A stretch of DNA of 64,000 bases. Source: Cardiobacterium sp. Marseille-Q4385. GTDB lineage: Bacteria > Pseudomonadota > Gammaproteobacteria > Cardiobacteriales > Cardiobacteriaceae. The notes under the pieces are model-generated. The model saw only the letters and a list, made by a program, of their open reading frames with translations, had not been told where the DNA came from and did no database searches. The DNA lies in contig NZ_OU745373.1 of the NCBI RefSeq assembly GCF_916618745.1, positions 2,308,501-2,372,500 on the forward strand, in the 5' to 3' direction. Of this stretch, positions 53,909 to 63,048 are shown piece after piece. The position numbers and the translations under genes are program-made. Each line of letters opens with the position of its first letter. Position 1 is the stretch's first letter.

Positions 53909-56791
53909 TTAATAGTTGTCACCCATGCCGCCGCCGGTGAGGACTTTGCGCACGCCTTTGTGGTCAGGTGGGGAAACAAGGCCGGCGCGTTCCATGACGT
54001 CCACCATGCGCGCGGCGCGGTTGTAGCCGATGCTGAGGTGGCGTTGCAGGCCGGAGATGGAGGCTCTGCCGGATTCGATGACGACTTGCACGGCCTGGTC
54101 GTAGAGTGGGTCGAGTTCGGCATCGTCGCTGTCTTTGCCGCCGCCGTTGCCATTACCGTTATTCGTGGCGGCAGGGGCGAGGATGGCGTCTTCGTAGTCG
54201 GGCTCGCCCTGGGTTTTGAGGTAGGTGGTGAGGCGGTCCACTTCCTGATCGTCAATGTAGGCACCATGAACGCGGCGCGCGCCGCCCACGCCGGGCGAAA
54301 GGAAGAGCATGTCACCATTGCCGAGCAGGGTTTCCGCGCCCTGGCCGTTCAGAATGGTGCGCGAGTCGATTTTGGAGGAAACCTGGAAGGCGATGCGCGT
54401 CGGGATGTTGGATTTGATAAGGCCGGTGATGACGTCCACAGAGGGGCGCTGGGTAGCGAGGATGAGGTGGATGCCCGCCGCACGTGCTTTTTGCGCGATG
54501 CGCGCGATGAGTTGTTCGACGTTTTTGCCGGCGACCATCATCAGGTCGGCGAGTTCGTCAATAACGATGACGATGTAGGGCAGGGTTTTCAGTACGGGCG
54601 GCTGGTTAGCGAGGCCGATATAGAGAGCGGGGTCAACTGTCGGATCGGTGATGCGTTCGCCGCGCGCTTCGGCTTCGCGGATGACTTTGTTGAATTCGTC
54701 CATTTTGCGCACTTTCAAGGCGACCATGAGCTGGTAGCGGCGTTCCATTTCGGCCACTGCCCAGCGCAGGGCGTTTTCGGCGTCGCTCATATCGGTGACA
54801 ACCGGGGTGAGCAGGTGCGGGATGTCGCGGTACATGGCGAGTTCGACGGTTTTCGGATCCACCAGGATGAGTTTGAGTTCGTCCGGCTTGGACTTGTATA
54901 GCATGCTGGCGAGGATGACGTTGATACCGACGGATTTGCCCGAACCAGTGGTGCCGGCAACGAGCAGGTGCGGCATTTTGCCGAGATTGGTGATGACGGG
55001 TTTGCCGCTGATGTCCGCGCCGAGGACGACGGTGAGCGGGGAGGTCTCTTTTTGGTATTGCGGGGATTCAAGAACGCCGCGCAGCGGCACCATTTCCCGC
55101 TTGCGGTTCGGGATTTCAAGGCCGATGAAGGGGCGACCGGGGATGACTTCAACAACGCGCACACTAGGCACAGAGAGGAGGCGGGCGATGTCACGGTCAA
55201 GGTTGGTGATGGAGCTGACTTTGATGCCGGGGGCGAGCGAGAGTTCGATGCAGGTAACGACCGGGCCGACGGTGATGTTTTCGACGCGCACGCTGAGTTT
55301 GTAGTTTTTCAGCGCCTGTTCGACTTGCATCGCCATTTCGTCCAGTTCTTCGTCGCTGTAATCGGCGACGGCGGTGGTGCCCGGATTGAGGAGGTTCAGG
55401 TCGGGCAGCCGATAGGAATTGTTTTGCGCAGTGGCGATGGGAGCGGATACCGCGCGAGTGGCAGTCAGGGTGATGGCGCCGCCGTTGCTGCCGGTGGCGA
55501 CGTTATTCAGGCGGACACGCAGTTGCGGTTCGTGGCGACCGTCTGTGTTTTCTTCGGCTGCATTGTCGGCGGTGTTATCACCGTCGTTATCCAGCGCGGT
55601 GAAGTCTTCTTCGTCCATTTCCTCCAGTGCTTCGTCGTTTACCGGGTCGTTGATAGCGGGCGGGTAAGCCTCGTTTTCGTCGCCACGCAGTGGCAGTCCA
55701 GCGTTCTGGCGGCGGGCGAAATAGTCGCTTTTCGGGCGGTATTCTTCTTCGTCGCTAGGTTCGGTAGAGGTTTCTGCGGTGACATTCTGCGCTTTGTAAT
55801 GCGCCCAGCTGATGTTTGGCTCGCTGCGCTGCGGCGTCGCCGAGGCATCATCTTCCGGCGGGGTGTAACGCGGAGGTGCGCGGAATGGCGGCGGTTCGTC
55901 GCCATCCAGTTCGGTCATGCCGCTCAGGCCGAAGGGATTGTTGTTTTGCGGCGGGCGCGGCGGCACGGTCTGCATTACCGGCGTGTGCGGCGCGCGCGCG
56001 CTACGGCGCTGTTTGCTCTTGTTGACGAGGTTCAGCAGTCGGTCGCGCAGATTGGGGAAGATAGCGGCAGCCGAGGCCATCGCGCCGCCAGTGCCCGCGT
56101 TGCTCGCTCCTGCGTCATCGGAGGAAGCAAATACACTGGGACGGCGGGTCGCATCCGCCGTTGCTATCTTGCGCGTATGGAGGAAGTGATGGATTTTGCC
56201 ATGTACCCAGTTGTAGAGATTGATACCCCATTGCCCGACGGTATCCAGTATTTTTGCCCAGTTCAGTTCCGCGAGCAGGGTGATGCCGATGAGGAACAGC
56301 AGGGTGTAGATGCTCATCACCAGCTGCACCGGCCACATTTTCAGCAGTTCAATGGAAATTTTTAGCCCGACCACGCCACCGCCGGTGACAGCAAGCGAGT
56401 TGATTTTGACGTCGCAATGCAGCGACAGGATGCCGCACAGCGAGATGATGGCAATTACCAGGGCAAAGCATTTCCAGATCATCAATTCGGCGTCAATTTG
56501 CGCACGACACACGCTTTGCCAGCCTATAGTTGCTACGCCAAAAGGCAGCAGATAAGCAGCATAACCGAGCAGGGAAAAGAGCAGGTCTGCGGTATAAGCA
56601 CCGAGCGTACCGAGGAAATGACGGGTTTCCTGCGCTTCGCCAGATGTACTCCAGCCCGGGTCAGTGTTGTGATAACCGAATAGAACCAAGAGCAGCACAA
56701 AGGCGGCGGCAATAGAGAGAATGAACCATAAATCGGAAATGCCACGGCGCAAATGATAACGCCAGCTATCAATCGGGGAGGGAGGGGACAT
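53909..56791 (-). CDS. ftsK: DNA translocase FtsK
   Basis: Encodes a 960-residue septal DNA pump. Four membrane helices lie in about the first 190 residues, then a Pro/Asn/Glu-rich linker (about 230-440), the alpha-beta motor domain with HLLVAGTTGSGKSVGIN near 605-620 and LVDPKTVELAMYRDIPHL, and the C-terminal winged-helix gamma domain (DPLYDQAVQVVIESGRASISGLQRHLSIGYNRAARMVDVME), which reads KOPS DNA and activates XerD. The linker is shorter than in E. coli FtsK (1,329 residues). The lolA and rarA neighbours are conserved. Confidence 0.94.
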   Translation of the reverse strand: MSPPSPIDSWRYHLRRGISDLWFILSIAAAFVLLLVLFGYHNTDPGWSTSGEAQETRHFLGTLGAYTADLLFSLLGYAAYLLPFGVATIGWQSVCRAQIDAELMIWKCFALVIAIISLCGILSLHCDVKINSLAVTGGGVVGLKISIELLKMWPVQLVMSIYTLLFLIGITLLAELNWAKILDTVGQWGINLYNWVHGKIHHFLHTRKIATADATRRPSVFASSDDAGASNAGTGGAMASAAAIFPNLRDRLLNLVNKSKQRRSARAPHTPVMQTVPPRPPQNNNPFGLSGMTELDGDEPPPFRAPPRYTPPEDDASATPQRSEPNISWAHYKAQNVTAETSTEPSDEEEYRPKSDYFARRQNAGLPLRGDENEAYPPAINDPVNDEALEEMDEEDFTALDNDGDNTADNAAEENTDGRHEPQLRVRLNNVATGSNGGAITLTATRAVSAPIATAQNNSYRLPDLNLLNPGTTAVADYSDEELDEMAMQVEQALKNYKLSVRVENITVGPVVTCIELSLAPGIKVSSITNLDRDIARLLSVPSVRVVEVIPGRPFIGLEIPNRKREMVPLRGVLESPQYQKETSPLTVVLGADISGKPVITNLGKMPHLLVAGTTGSGKSVGINVILASMLYKSKPDELKLILVDPKTVELAMYRDIPHLLTPVVTDMSDAENALRWAVAEMERRYQLMVALKVRKMDEFNKVIREAEARGERITDPTVDPALYIGLANQPPVLKTLPYIVIVIDELADLMMVAGKNVEQLIARIAQKARAAGIHLILATQRPSVDVITGLIKSNIPTRIAFQVSSKIDSRTILNGQGAETLLGNGDMLFLSPGVGGARRVHGAYIDDQEVDRLTTYLKTQGEPDYEDAILAPAATNNGNGNGGGKDSDDAELDPLYDQAVQVVIESGRASISGLQRHLSIGYNRAARMVDVMERAGLVSPPDHKGVRKVLTGGGMGDNY

Positions 56792-56861
56792 AAGGCGAGT
56801 TATTTTGCTAAGACGTAATTAAAGAGCGGCATTGTAAAAAAATACCGGCGGGTTTACCACA

Positions 56862-56897
56862 GAAAAACCCGCCCGGCAGGCGCGCGGGGCGGGCGGA
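56862..56897 (-). terminator. Terminator downstream of the NlpE-like gene
   Basis: On the minus strand CCCGCCC and GGGCGGG pair around a GC-rich loop and run into TTTTTC. It ends the short gene whose stop is at 56914 and precedes ftsK. Confidence 0.65.
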
Positions 56898-56913
56898 AAA
56901 CATGGAAGGAATC

Positions 56914-57366
56914 TCACATCATCGCATCTTTCATCAGCTGAAACGCTTCCGGATTAGCGGTAGGAATCTGCTCGCCATTGGGCAGACGCATTTCCAGATG
57001 ATCAGGGTGCACGCGGAATATCTTGCGCTGCCCCTCGCTGTCGATGGCGATATGACTGCCGTCCGGCAACCACTCAAAGCGTCCTTTGCTGGTGCGGTCC
57101 TTGTCGTCAATGCCGAGCATCCGGGTGCGCGTCTGATAAGTCATATCCGGCTTGAGGACGATCATCGTAGCCACGCCCTCGCAGGTCGAACACGGCAGAA
57201 TTCCCTGATACGTCCCCGGCCATTGCACCGTCTGCCGGGCATTATCGACTACCGCTGTATCCCCGCGCATGACCGGGCGCACCACCACATCATCTCCTTT
57301 CTTGCCGGAAGATGAACAGCCGCTGAGTACAGCGAGCAGACACAACAGAAAAAAACGATTCAGCAT
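56914..57366 (-). CDS. NlpE-like copper-homeostasis lipoprotein
   Basis: Encodes 150 residues from ATG 57366 (MLNRFFLLCLLAVLSGCSSS). The lipobox LSGC marks a lipoprotein with the acylated Cys at 17. The mature domain contains WPGTYQGILPCSTCEGVATMIVLKPDMTYQTRT, the NlpE N-terminal signature including CxxC, and ends with a DHLEMRLPNGEQI-type strand. E. coli NlpE senses lipoprotein or copper stress and triggers Cpx; this shorter form lacks the second domain. An open frame continuing to 58731 on this strand is only the antisense of smc. Confidence 0.82.
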   Translation of the reverse strand: MLNRFFLLCLLAVLSGCSSSGKKGDDVVVRPVMRGDTAVVDNARQTVQWPGTYQGILPCSTCEGVATMIVLKPDMTYQTRTRMLGIDDKDRTSKGRFEWLPDGSHIAIDSEGQRKIFRVHPDHLEMRLPNGEQIPTANPEAFQLMKDAMM

Positions 57367-57522
57367 GATGAAAAATCCGAAAAAACAACGGCGGCACATA
57401 ATAGGAAAAAACCACTGCCGTGCAAGTATCAAAAAGGTCACATCCTGTTGTAAACGCGAAACAAAACCAGCGGAACGGGACGCGTATAATACGCGCCCTT
57501 TGACCACGGAAAGCAGACCACC

Positions 57523-60500
57523 ATGCGCCTCACCGCCATCCGCCTCGCCGGATTCAAATCCTTTGCTGATAACACCACCTTTCCGGTAGATGCCCCCGTC
57601 ACCGGCATTATCGGCCCGAACGGCTGCGGCAAATCCAACATCATCGACGCCGTGCGCTGGGTACTGGGCGAGACCGCTGCCAAACAACTGCGCGGCCAGG
57701 CGATGACTGACATCATCTTTGCCGGCGCGGCGAACCGGCGGGCAGCGGGCATGGCGAGCGTCGCCCTGCACTTCGACAACAGCGACGGCAGCGCGGGCGG
57801 TGCGTTTGCTGACTACGCCGAGCTCATCATCGCGCGCAAAGTCGGCAGCGACGGCCAATCCCAATACAGCATCAATAACAAACGCGTGCGGCGGCGCGAC
57901 ATCGTCGAACTCCTGCAAGGCACCGGCGTGGGCGCGCGCAGCTACGCCGTCATCGAACAAGGCATGATCAGCCGCATTATCGAAGCCAAACCCGAAGAAC
58001 TGCGCAGCTACATTGAAGAAGCGGCGGGCATCGCCCACTACAAAACGCGGCGTAAAGAAAGCGAAGCGCGCATGACCGACGTGCGCGAACACCTCACCCG
58101 CCACGACGACCGCCTGCAACAACTCGGTAAACAGCGCGACAAACTCGCCCAGGAAGCCGCTACCGCCCGGCAGTGGCGCGAACTCAACCAAAAACAACAA
58201 CACCTCGCACACCGCCTGCAAAGCTGGCAATACCACCAAACCCAACGCCAGGTGGACGCCGCCCAAAGCCAATACCAGGAAGACCGCGCCGCCCTTGAAG
58301 ACCTCTTTGCCCACAGCGGCATCGACGAAGCCCAACTCGCCGCCCTCGCCGAACAACACACTGCCGCCAAAGAAGCGCACAAAAACGCTGAAAACCAGAC
58401 CCTGCAAAGCGCCGCCCAACTGGCCCAACTGCGCCGCGCCCTCGAAAAAGACCGCCAGAGCCAACAACACCTCGCGCAAAACGCGCGCGACCACGAAGCC
58501 CGCCTTGCCCGCCTGCGCCAACAAAACGGCGAAGACGACGGCCAGCAACAACAACACCGCGTCGAAATCGGGCGTCTTGAACAACAACTCACCGCCGAAC
58601 GCCCCGCTCTCGACAAAGCCCGCGCCGCCAGTGACGCCGCCCGCGCCGCCGCCGAAACCCTGCGCCACAAACTCGACGCCAACCGCGAAACCCGTCACCA
58701 CGCCGAAAACCGCCTCTACACCGCCACCCACCGCTTAAACGACGCCCAAGCCCAATACCAGCGTCTTGAACAGCGCCGCGCCGAACCCATCGGCCAAGAA
58801 GATGAAGAAGACGACGACACACTCGAAACCCTCGCTCTCGAACAAGAAACCCTCGCCATCGCTCTGGAAACCGCCGCCGAAACCCTCGCCGCCGCCGAAG
58901 AGGCCGTGCAGACCGCCCAAGAACAACACCACGCCAGCGAAAACCGCCTGCGCCAACAACACACCCAGCGCGAACGCCAACAAACCGAACTTGACACCCT
59001 GCGCCGCCTGCAACCCCCGCCTGCCGCTGATAGTGCCCAGCCTGATGTTCCCCGCCTCAGCGAACACCTGCGCGTGGACCCCGTCTGGCAAACCGCCATT
59101 GGCCGACACCTCGGCGAACGCCTGCACGCCAGCATCGGCGCCGCTCACTGGCAACACGCCCTCACTCACGGCCATCCCCAACTGAGCGGTGGTGGCGTAC
59201 CGGCGGCCTGGCAACCCTACCTCGCCAGCGACGCCGACCTGCACCCCTGGCTTGGTCACCTACAACCTCTCGCCAAACACGACCACGACATCCGCCCGGA
59301 CGACCTCGCCGACGGCGTCCAATACCTCACCCTCGATGGCAGCAGCATCAGCCGTAGCAGCGTCCAGCCTGCCCCCGCCGCCGACGACCAACTCGCCCGA
59401 CAAAGCCGCATCGCCACCCTCGAAGCCGCCCTCGCCGCAGGCGAAACCGCCCTACGCGCCCTCGAAGCCGAACACCAGACGCAGCAAGAAACCCTTGCTG
59501 GCGCCATCGCCCAACGCGACAACGCCCGCCGCCAGCACGAACAGCACGAACAACAACAACGCGAACATAGCCACCGCCTCGCCCTCAGCCGCCAACAACA
59601 ACAACACCGCGCCACCCTGCGCGCCCAACAACAACGCGCCGCAGCCACCCTCGCCGAAGACATCGCTGCCGCCGCGCGCCACCTCGAACAAGCCAGACAA
59701 GAACAAACCCAGGCCGAACAAGCGCTTGCCACCCTGCCGCCCATCCAGGCCCTCGAATACGAATACCAGGCACAACACGCCCACTACCAGGAAACCGCGC
59801 GCATCACCCAACAACACGAAGAACACATCCGCGCCGCCGAAACCGCCCTCGAACAACATCGCGCCCACCTCGCCGCCGGCGAAAAACAACAAACCCGTCT
59901 CGCCGAAGACATCGCCGCCACCGAAACCGCCCTCGCCACGCTACACGAACAACTCGAAACCCTCGCCCTCACCCTCGAAGAAAACCACCTCAGCTTCGAA
60001 ACCCACGAACAAACCCACGCCGAAAACGAACAACACCGCGCCCTGAGTGCACAAACCCTCGAAAAAATTGCCCACGAACTGCACCGTGAACAAGAAGCCC
60101 AGCGTGAACGCGCGCACCGCCGCCAACTCGCTGAAGAACGCCTGCAACACCACCAACAACAAATCGAACAACTGCACCAGCAACAACAGCGCATCATCGC
60201 CGAACTTCTCAGCGACAACCACGAACCCCTGCCGGAAGCCGCCGAAGACGAAGCCGCGCTCAGCGCCGACATCCGCACCCTCAAACAACAAAAAGAAGCA
60301 CTCGGCGCCGTCAACCTCGCCGCCATCACCGACTACGACAGCGCCGAAAACGAATACAGCGCGCTGGAAACCCAATGCCGCGACCTGCGCGACACCCTGG
60401 CGCTGCTCGAAGAAGCCATCAACAAACTTGACGACGAAACCCGCAGCCGCCTGCAAGAAACCCTGGACATCGTCAACCGCCACTTCGCCAACCTCTTTCC

Positions 60501-60894
60501 CATCCTCTTTCGCGGCGGCGAAGCCGAACTCGCCTGGACGGAAGGCGACATACTGGATGCCGGCATCACCATCGCCGTGCGCCCGCCCGGCAAAAAAGTC
60601 AAAAACCTGAGCGTCCTCTCCGGCGGCGAAAAAGCGCTGACCGCGCTTGCCCTCGTCTTCGCTCTTTTCCGCCTGAACCCCGCGCCCTTCTGCCTCTTGG
60701 ACGAAGTGGACGCGCCGCTGGATGACGCGAACGTTGGCCGCCTCAGCAACCTCCTGCGCGACATGGCGACACAAACCCAATTCATCGTCATTACCCACCG
60801 CAAACGCACCATGCAAACCTGCGACCACCTCATCGGCGTCACCATGAGCGAACCGGGCGTCTCCCGCCTCGTTGCCGTGCAGTTCGCCGAATGA
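57523..60894 (+). CDS. smc: Chromosome segregation protein SMC
   Basis: Encodes an 1,123-residue SMC ATPase that compacts and helps segregate the chromosome. The N-terminal head has Walker A GPNGCGKSN (31-39), and FADYAELIIARKV and GTGVGARSYAVIEQGMI follow. Two long coiled-coil arms rich in Gln, Ala, Glu and His flank a reduced hinge (RLSEHLRVDPVWQTAIGRHLGERLHA, about 510-600). The C-terminal head has LSVLSGGEKALTALAL near 1,028 and CLLDEVDAPLDDANV near 1,058. The usual gammaproteobacterial partners zipA and ligA do not follow; a repeat cluster does. Confidence 0.94.
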   Translation: MRLTAIRLAGFKSFADNTTFPVDAPVTGIIGPNGCGKSNIIDAVRWVLGETAAKQLRGQAMTDIIFAGAANRRAAGMASVALHFDNSDGSAGGAFADYAELIIARKVGSDGQSQYSINNKRVRRRDIVELLQGTGVGARSYAVIEQGMISRIIEAKPEELRSYIEEAAGIAHYKTRRKESEARMTDVREHLTRHDDRLQQLGKQRDKLAQEAATARQWRELNQKQQHLAHRLQSWQYHQTQRQVDAAQSQYQEDRAALEDLFAHSGIDEAQLAALAEQHTAAKEAHKNAENQTLQSAAQLAQLRRALEKDRQSQQHLAQNARDHEARLARLRQQNGEDDGQQQQHRVEIGRLEQQLTAERPALDKARAASDAARAAAETLRHKLDANRETRHHAENRLYTATHRLNDAQAQYQRLEQRRAEPIGQEDEEDDDTLETLALEQETLAIALETAAETLAAAEEAVQTAQEQHHASENRLRQQHTQRERQQTELDTLRRLQPPPAADSAQPDVPRLSEHLRVDPVWQTAIGRHLGERLHASIGAAHWQHALTHGHPQLSGGGVPAAWQPYLASDADLHPWLGHLQPLAKHDHDIRPDDLADGVQYLTLDGSSISRSSVQPAPAADDQLARQSRIATLEAALAAGETALRALEAEHQTQQETLAGAIAQRDNARRQHEQHEQQQREHSHRLALSRQQQQHRATLRAQQQRAAATLAEDIAAAARHLEQARQEQTQAEQALATLPPIQALEYEYQAQHAHYQETARITQQHEEHIRAAETALEQHRAHLAAGEKQQTRLAEDIAATETALATLHEQLETLALTLEENHLSFETHEQTHAENEQHRALSAQTLEKIAHELHREQEAQRERAHRRQLAEERLQHHQQQIEQLHQQQQRIIAELLSDNHEPLPEAAEDEAALSADIRTLKQQKEALGAVNLAAITDYDSAENEYSALETQCRDLRDTLALLEEAINKLDDETRSRLQETLDIVNRHFANLFPILFRGGEAELAWTEGDILDAGITIAVRPPGKKVKNLSVLSGGEKALTALALVFALFRLNPAPFCLLDEVDAPLDDANVGRLSNLLRDMATQTQFIVITHRKRTMQTCDHLIGVTMSEPGVSRLVAVQFAE

Positions 60895-61047
60895 CCCGAC
60901 ACAACCTTGCCGGACAGCGTCAGCAACCACGCCGCTTGATGGCCTCCATTAGCACGATGGTGCGACGGAGAAAGAAAAACGTAGAGACGTTGCCTGCAAT
61001 GTCTCAGAACGTGTTCATTGTTTCAGCCTCTGCTGTAAACTATCGGC

Positions 61048-61356
61048 ATGAACAGAAAAACCTACCCAAGCGATATCAGTCGCGAGCAATTTGCGCCTCT
61101 CCTTCCCCTGCTGGAAAGTGCCCGTAAACGCACAGCGCCACGCCAGGTGGACTTGTACGATGTCTTTTGTGCCATTCTCTATCTGCAACGCACTGGCTGC
61201 TCCTGGCGCGCTTTGCCGGGCGATTTTCCCAAATGGCGCACCGTGCATTCCTACTTCCAGAGATGGACTGAGCCACGCGAGAGTGGCATCAGCATCCTTG
61301 AGGAAGCATTAAAAAAATCAGGTAGTTGCGGAGCGCCGCAAGCAGGGACGCCATGA
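61048..61356 (+). CDS. IS5-family transposase, upstream frame (OrfA)
   Basis: Encodes the N-terminal domain (MNRKTYPSDISREQFAPLLPLLES..., VHSYFQRWTEPRESGISILEEALKK) and then runs 11 unrelated residues to a stop. The junction tract at 61311-61317 has seven A's, one fewer than in copy 1, so the catalytic frame is +1 rather than -1 relative to this frame. Confidence 0.75.
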   Translation: MNRKTYPSDISREQFAPLLPLLESARKRTAPRQVDLYDVFCAILYLQRTGCSWRALPGDFPKWRTVHSYFQRWTEPRESGISILEEALKKSGSCGAPQAGTP

Positions 61357-61390
61357 AGCAACCACTTTCCTGATTATTGATGCGCAGAGT

Positions 61391-61840
61391 GTGAAGAACA
61401 CGGATACCGCCATAGAAAAAGGCTACGATGCGGGCAAGAAGGTTAGCGGTATCAAGCGGCATATAGCGGTTGACACGCAGGGTTTGCCGCATGCCCTTGC
61501 GGTAACGACGGCGGATATTACGGATAGAAAAGGCTGTCTGCTGGCATTGGAACGTGACAAGGATAATCTTGGGGCGGTACAAAAAATCCTTGCTGACGGT
61601 GGTTACACGGGTAAGGCATTTGCTTCGTCGGTACAAGCGTTGATTGGTGCGGAGGTAGAGATTGCCAAACGAAACGAATTGCACCGTTTTGCAGTATTGC
61701 CGAAGCGATGGGTAGTAGAGCGCAGCTTTTCCTGGTTGGAAAAGAATAGGCGGCTTTGGAAAAACTGCGAGCGTAAGTTGAGTGCCAGTCTGCAGATGGT
61801 CGTTTTGACTTTCTTGGGAATCCTGCTACGAAGACTATGA
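61391..61840 (+). CDS. IS5-family transposase, downstream frame (OrfB)
   Basis: Encodes the catalytic region (KGYDAGKKVSGIKRHIAVDTQGLPHALAVTTADITDRKG, LADGGYTGKAF, PKRWVVERSFSWLEKNRRLWKN). The frame is open upstream of the nominal GTG start at 61391 back to the A-run at 61311, where it reads FLIIDAQSVKNTD with the first catalytic Asp. Expression depends on frameshifting or transcript slippage at that tract. Confidence 0.72.
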   Translation: MKNTDTAIEKGYDAGKKVSGIKRHIAVDTQGLPHALAVTTADITDRKGCLLALERDKDNLGAVQKILADGGYTGKAFASSVQALIGAEVEIAKRNELHRFAVLPKRWVVERSFSWLEKNRRLWKNCERKLSASLQMVVLTFLGILLRRL

Positions 61841-62205
61841 ACACGTTCTCAGAAAACCAGCAATGACGCCCCTTGGTAAGCTCAGTAACGACGTCGCTTG
61901 ATGGCCTCCATTAGCGCGATAGCGCGACGAAGAAAGAAAAACGTAGAGACGTTGCCTGCAACGTCTCACAAACCCAGCATTGGTGCCGCTTGGCGGGGTC
62001 AGTATTTACGCCGCCTGGCGGCATCCCTGCACACGATGGCGCGACGAAGAAAGAAAAATGTAGAGACATTGCCTGCAACGTCTCACAAAACCAGCAATGA
62101 CGCCGCTTGGCGGAGCATCCGTATGCCACCTTTGCAAGCAGCGACCATCTGTCGCGTACAAAAGCAAAACACACAGCCCAATTCAAAACCCAACCCGGAA
62201 ACCCT

Positions 62206-62733
62206 ATGAAAACACCTGCCGCAAACCTCACCCTGAACCACCCGACCGCCGCCGACCTGCCGCACATCATGCAAATCGAGCGGGCAGGCTTTACCGCAGC
62301 CGAAGCCGCTAGCGAAGCGGCGATGGCCGAGCGCATCCGCATTATCAACGACACCTTCATCGTCGCTCGCGACGCAAGCGGTACCGTCATCGGCTTTATC
62401 GTTGCGGCCATCATCAACGAGCGCTACCTGCACGACGAACTCTTTGCCAAAAGCGTGCCGAACCCGCCGCACGGCGGCTATTGCGCCATCCTCAGTCTCG
62501 CTGTCGCTCCGGAACAGCGGGGGCAGGGCATCGCCGGACAACTGCTGCAAGCGCTGATTGCCGCCTGCCGCATCGCCCGTCGCGACGGCGTTACCCTCAC
62601 CTGTCTGGATGCGCTGATCCCGTTCTACGAAAAAAACGGCTTCACCAACGAAGGCATCTCCGCCTCGCAACACGCGGGCGAACAGTGGTTCAATCTGGTA
62701 CAGGATTTACCGGCGGCGGAAGCGCACGATTGA
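62206..62733 (+). CDS. GNAT-family N-acetyltransferase
   Basis: Encodes 175 residues from ATG 62206 (MKTPAANLTLNHPTAADLPHIMQIERAGF). The acetyl-CoA site is visible as LSLAVAPEQRGQGIAGQLLQALI (R/Q-x-x-G-x-G/A motif), followed by LTCLDALIPFYEKNGFTNEG. This arrangement resembles arylalkylamine-type and ribosomal-protein acetyltransferases, but the substrate is unknown. The gene lies just after the repeat cluster and a Correia-like element follows it. Confidence 0.82.
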   Translation: MKTPAANLTLNHPTAADLPHIMQIERAGFTAAEAASEAAMAERIRIINDTFIVARDASGTVIGFIVAAIINERYLHDELFAKSVPNPPHGGYCAILSLAVAPEQRGQGIAGQLLQALIAACRIARRDGVTLTCLDALIPFYEKNGFTNEGISASQHAGEQWFNLVQDLPAAEAHD

Positions 62734-62787
62734 ACCGCCTGACGGCGGGGTTTTCTGCGGCGTGGTTACTGGGCCCGCTAAGCGGGA

Positions 62788-62895
62788 TATAGTTGAATAG
62801 ATAAAAAAGCGTAACAAGGCGCGTCGCCGCAGACAGTACAGGTAGTACGGCAAGGCGACGCAACGCCGTTACGATTTTTTAGATGTTTAACTATA
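62788..62895. mobile_element. Correia-like miniature element (108 bp, copy 4)
   Basis: It starts TATAGTTGAATAG and ends ATGTTTAACTATA, with the core GCCGCAGACAGTACAGGTAGTACGGCAAGGCG. It is the near-identical inverse of the element at 8773-8880 and has exactly the same length. It abuts a short CCCGCTAAGCGGGA repeat on its left. Confidence 0.78.
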
Positions 62896-63048
62896 AATAC
62901 CGGGGTTGCGTAGAGTGGGCCTTGGCCCACGCAAAACCATTGCAATGTAAAGGCCGCCCTACGGTTCAAATCACCATCAAGCGGGACAAACACGGGCAAG
63001 CCATACATCGTTATCATGCACACCTCCCTTAACCCCAAAGCCATAACC
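62896..63048. other. Upstream region of the DUF455 gene with hairpins
   Basis: GTAGAGTGGGCC-TT-GGCCCACGC near 62910 forms a strong hairpin related to the GGTGGGCTAAAGCCCACC hairpin of the repeats at 26629-27046. A short ATCAAGCGGGAC repeat lies near 62984. No promoter could be picked with confidence. Confidence 0.4.

Larger units (their letters stand above)
61007..61850 (+). mobile_element. IS5-family insertion sequence (copy 2)
   Basis: The ends GAACGTGTTCATTGT and, inverted, GAACGTGTTCATAGT delimit about 844 bp. TCA flanks it on both sides, a 3-bp target duplication of the TNA type. Removing the element restores a repeat unit that matches its neighbours (ATGTCTCA joined to GAAAACCAGCAATGACG), so this is a clean, recent insertion. 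The sequence is close to copy 1 at 30731-31574. Confidence 0.88.
60925..62115. repeat. Cluster of hairpin repeats interrupted by an IS
   Basis: Three related units each contain GAAAGAAAAA(C/T)GTAGAGAC followed by the hairpin GAGACGTTGCCTGCAACGTCTC (at 60984-61005, 61946-61967 and 62063-62084). Between them are copies of the short CGCCGCTTGGCGG repeat (near 61993, 62010 and 62102). Unit 1 is split by the IS at 61007, and its remainder resumes at 61851. Apart from the IS this gap after smc holds no gene. Confidence 0.7.

Noticed and set aside
54968..56365. Plus-strand open frame of 465 codons opposite ftsK
   Set aside because: Shadow of ftsK: no recognisable domain and composition typical of antisense. 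A similar shadow opposite rarA (50668-51972) was rejected for the same reason.
57367..58731. Upstream extension of the NlpE-like gene to 605 codons
   Set aside because: The extension is antisense to smc; the ATG at 57366 gives a proper lipoprotein signal and the family-length protein.
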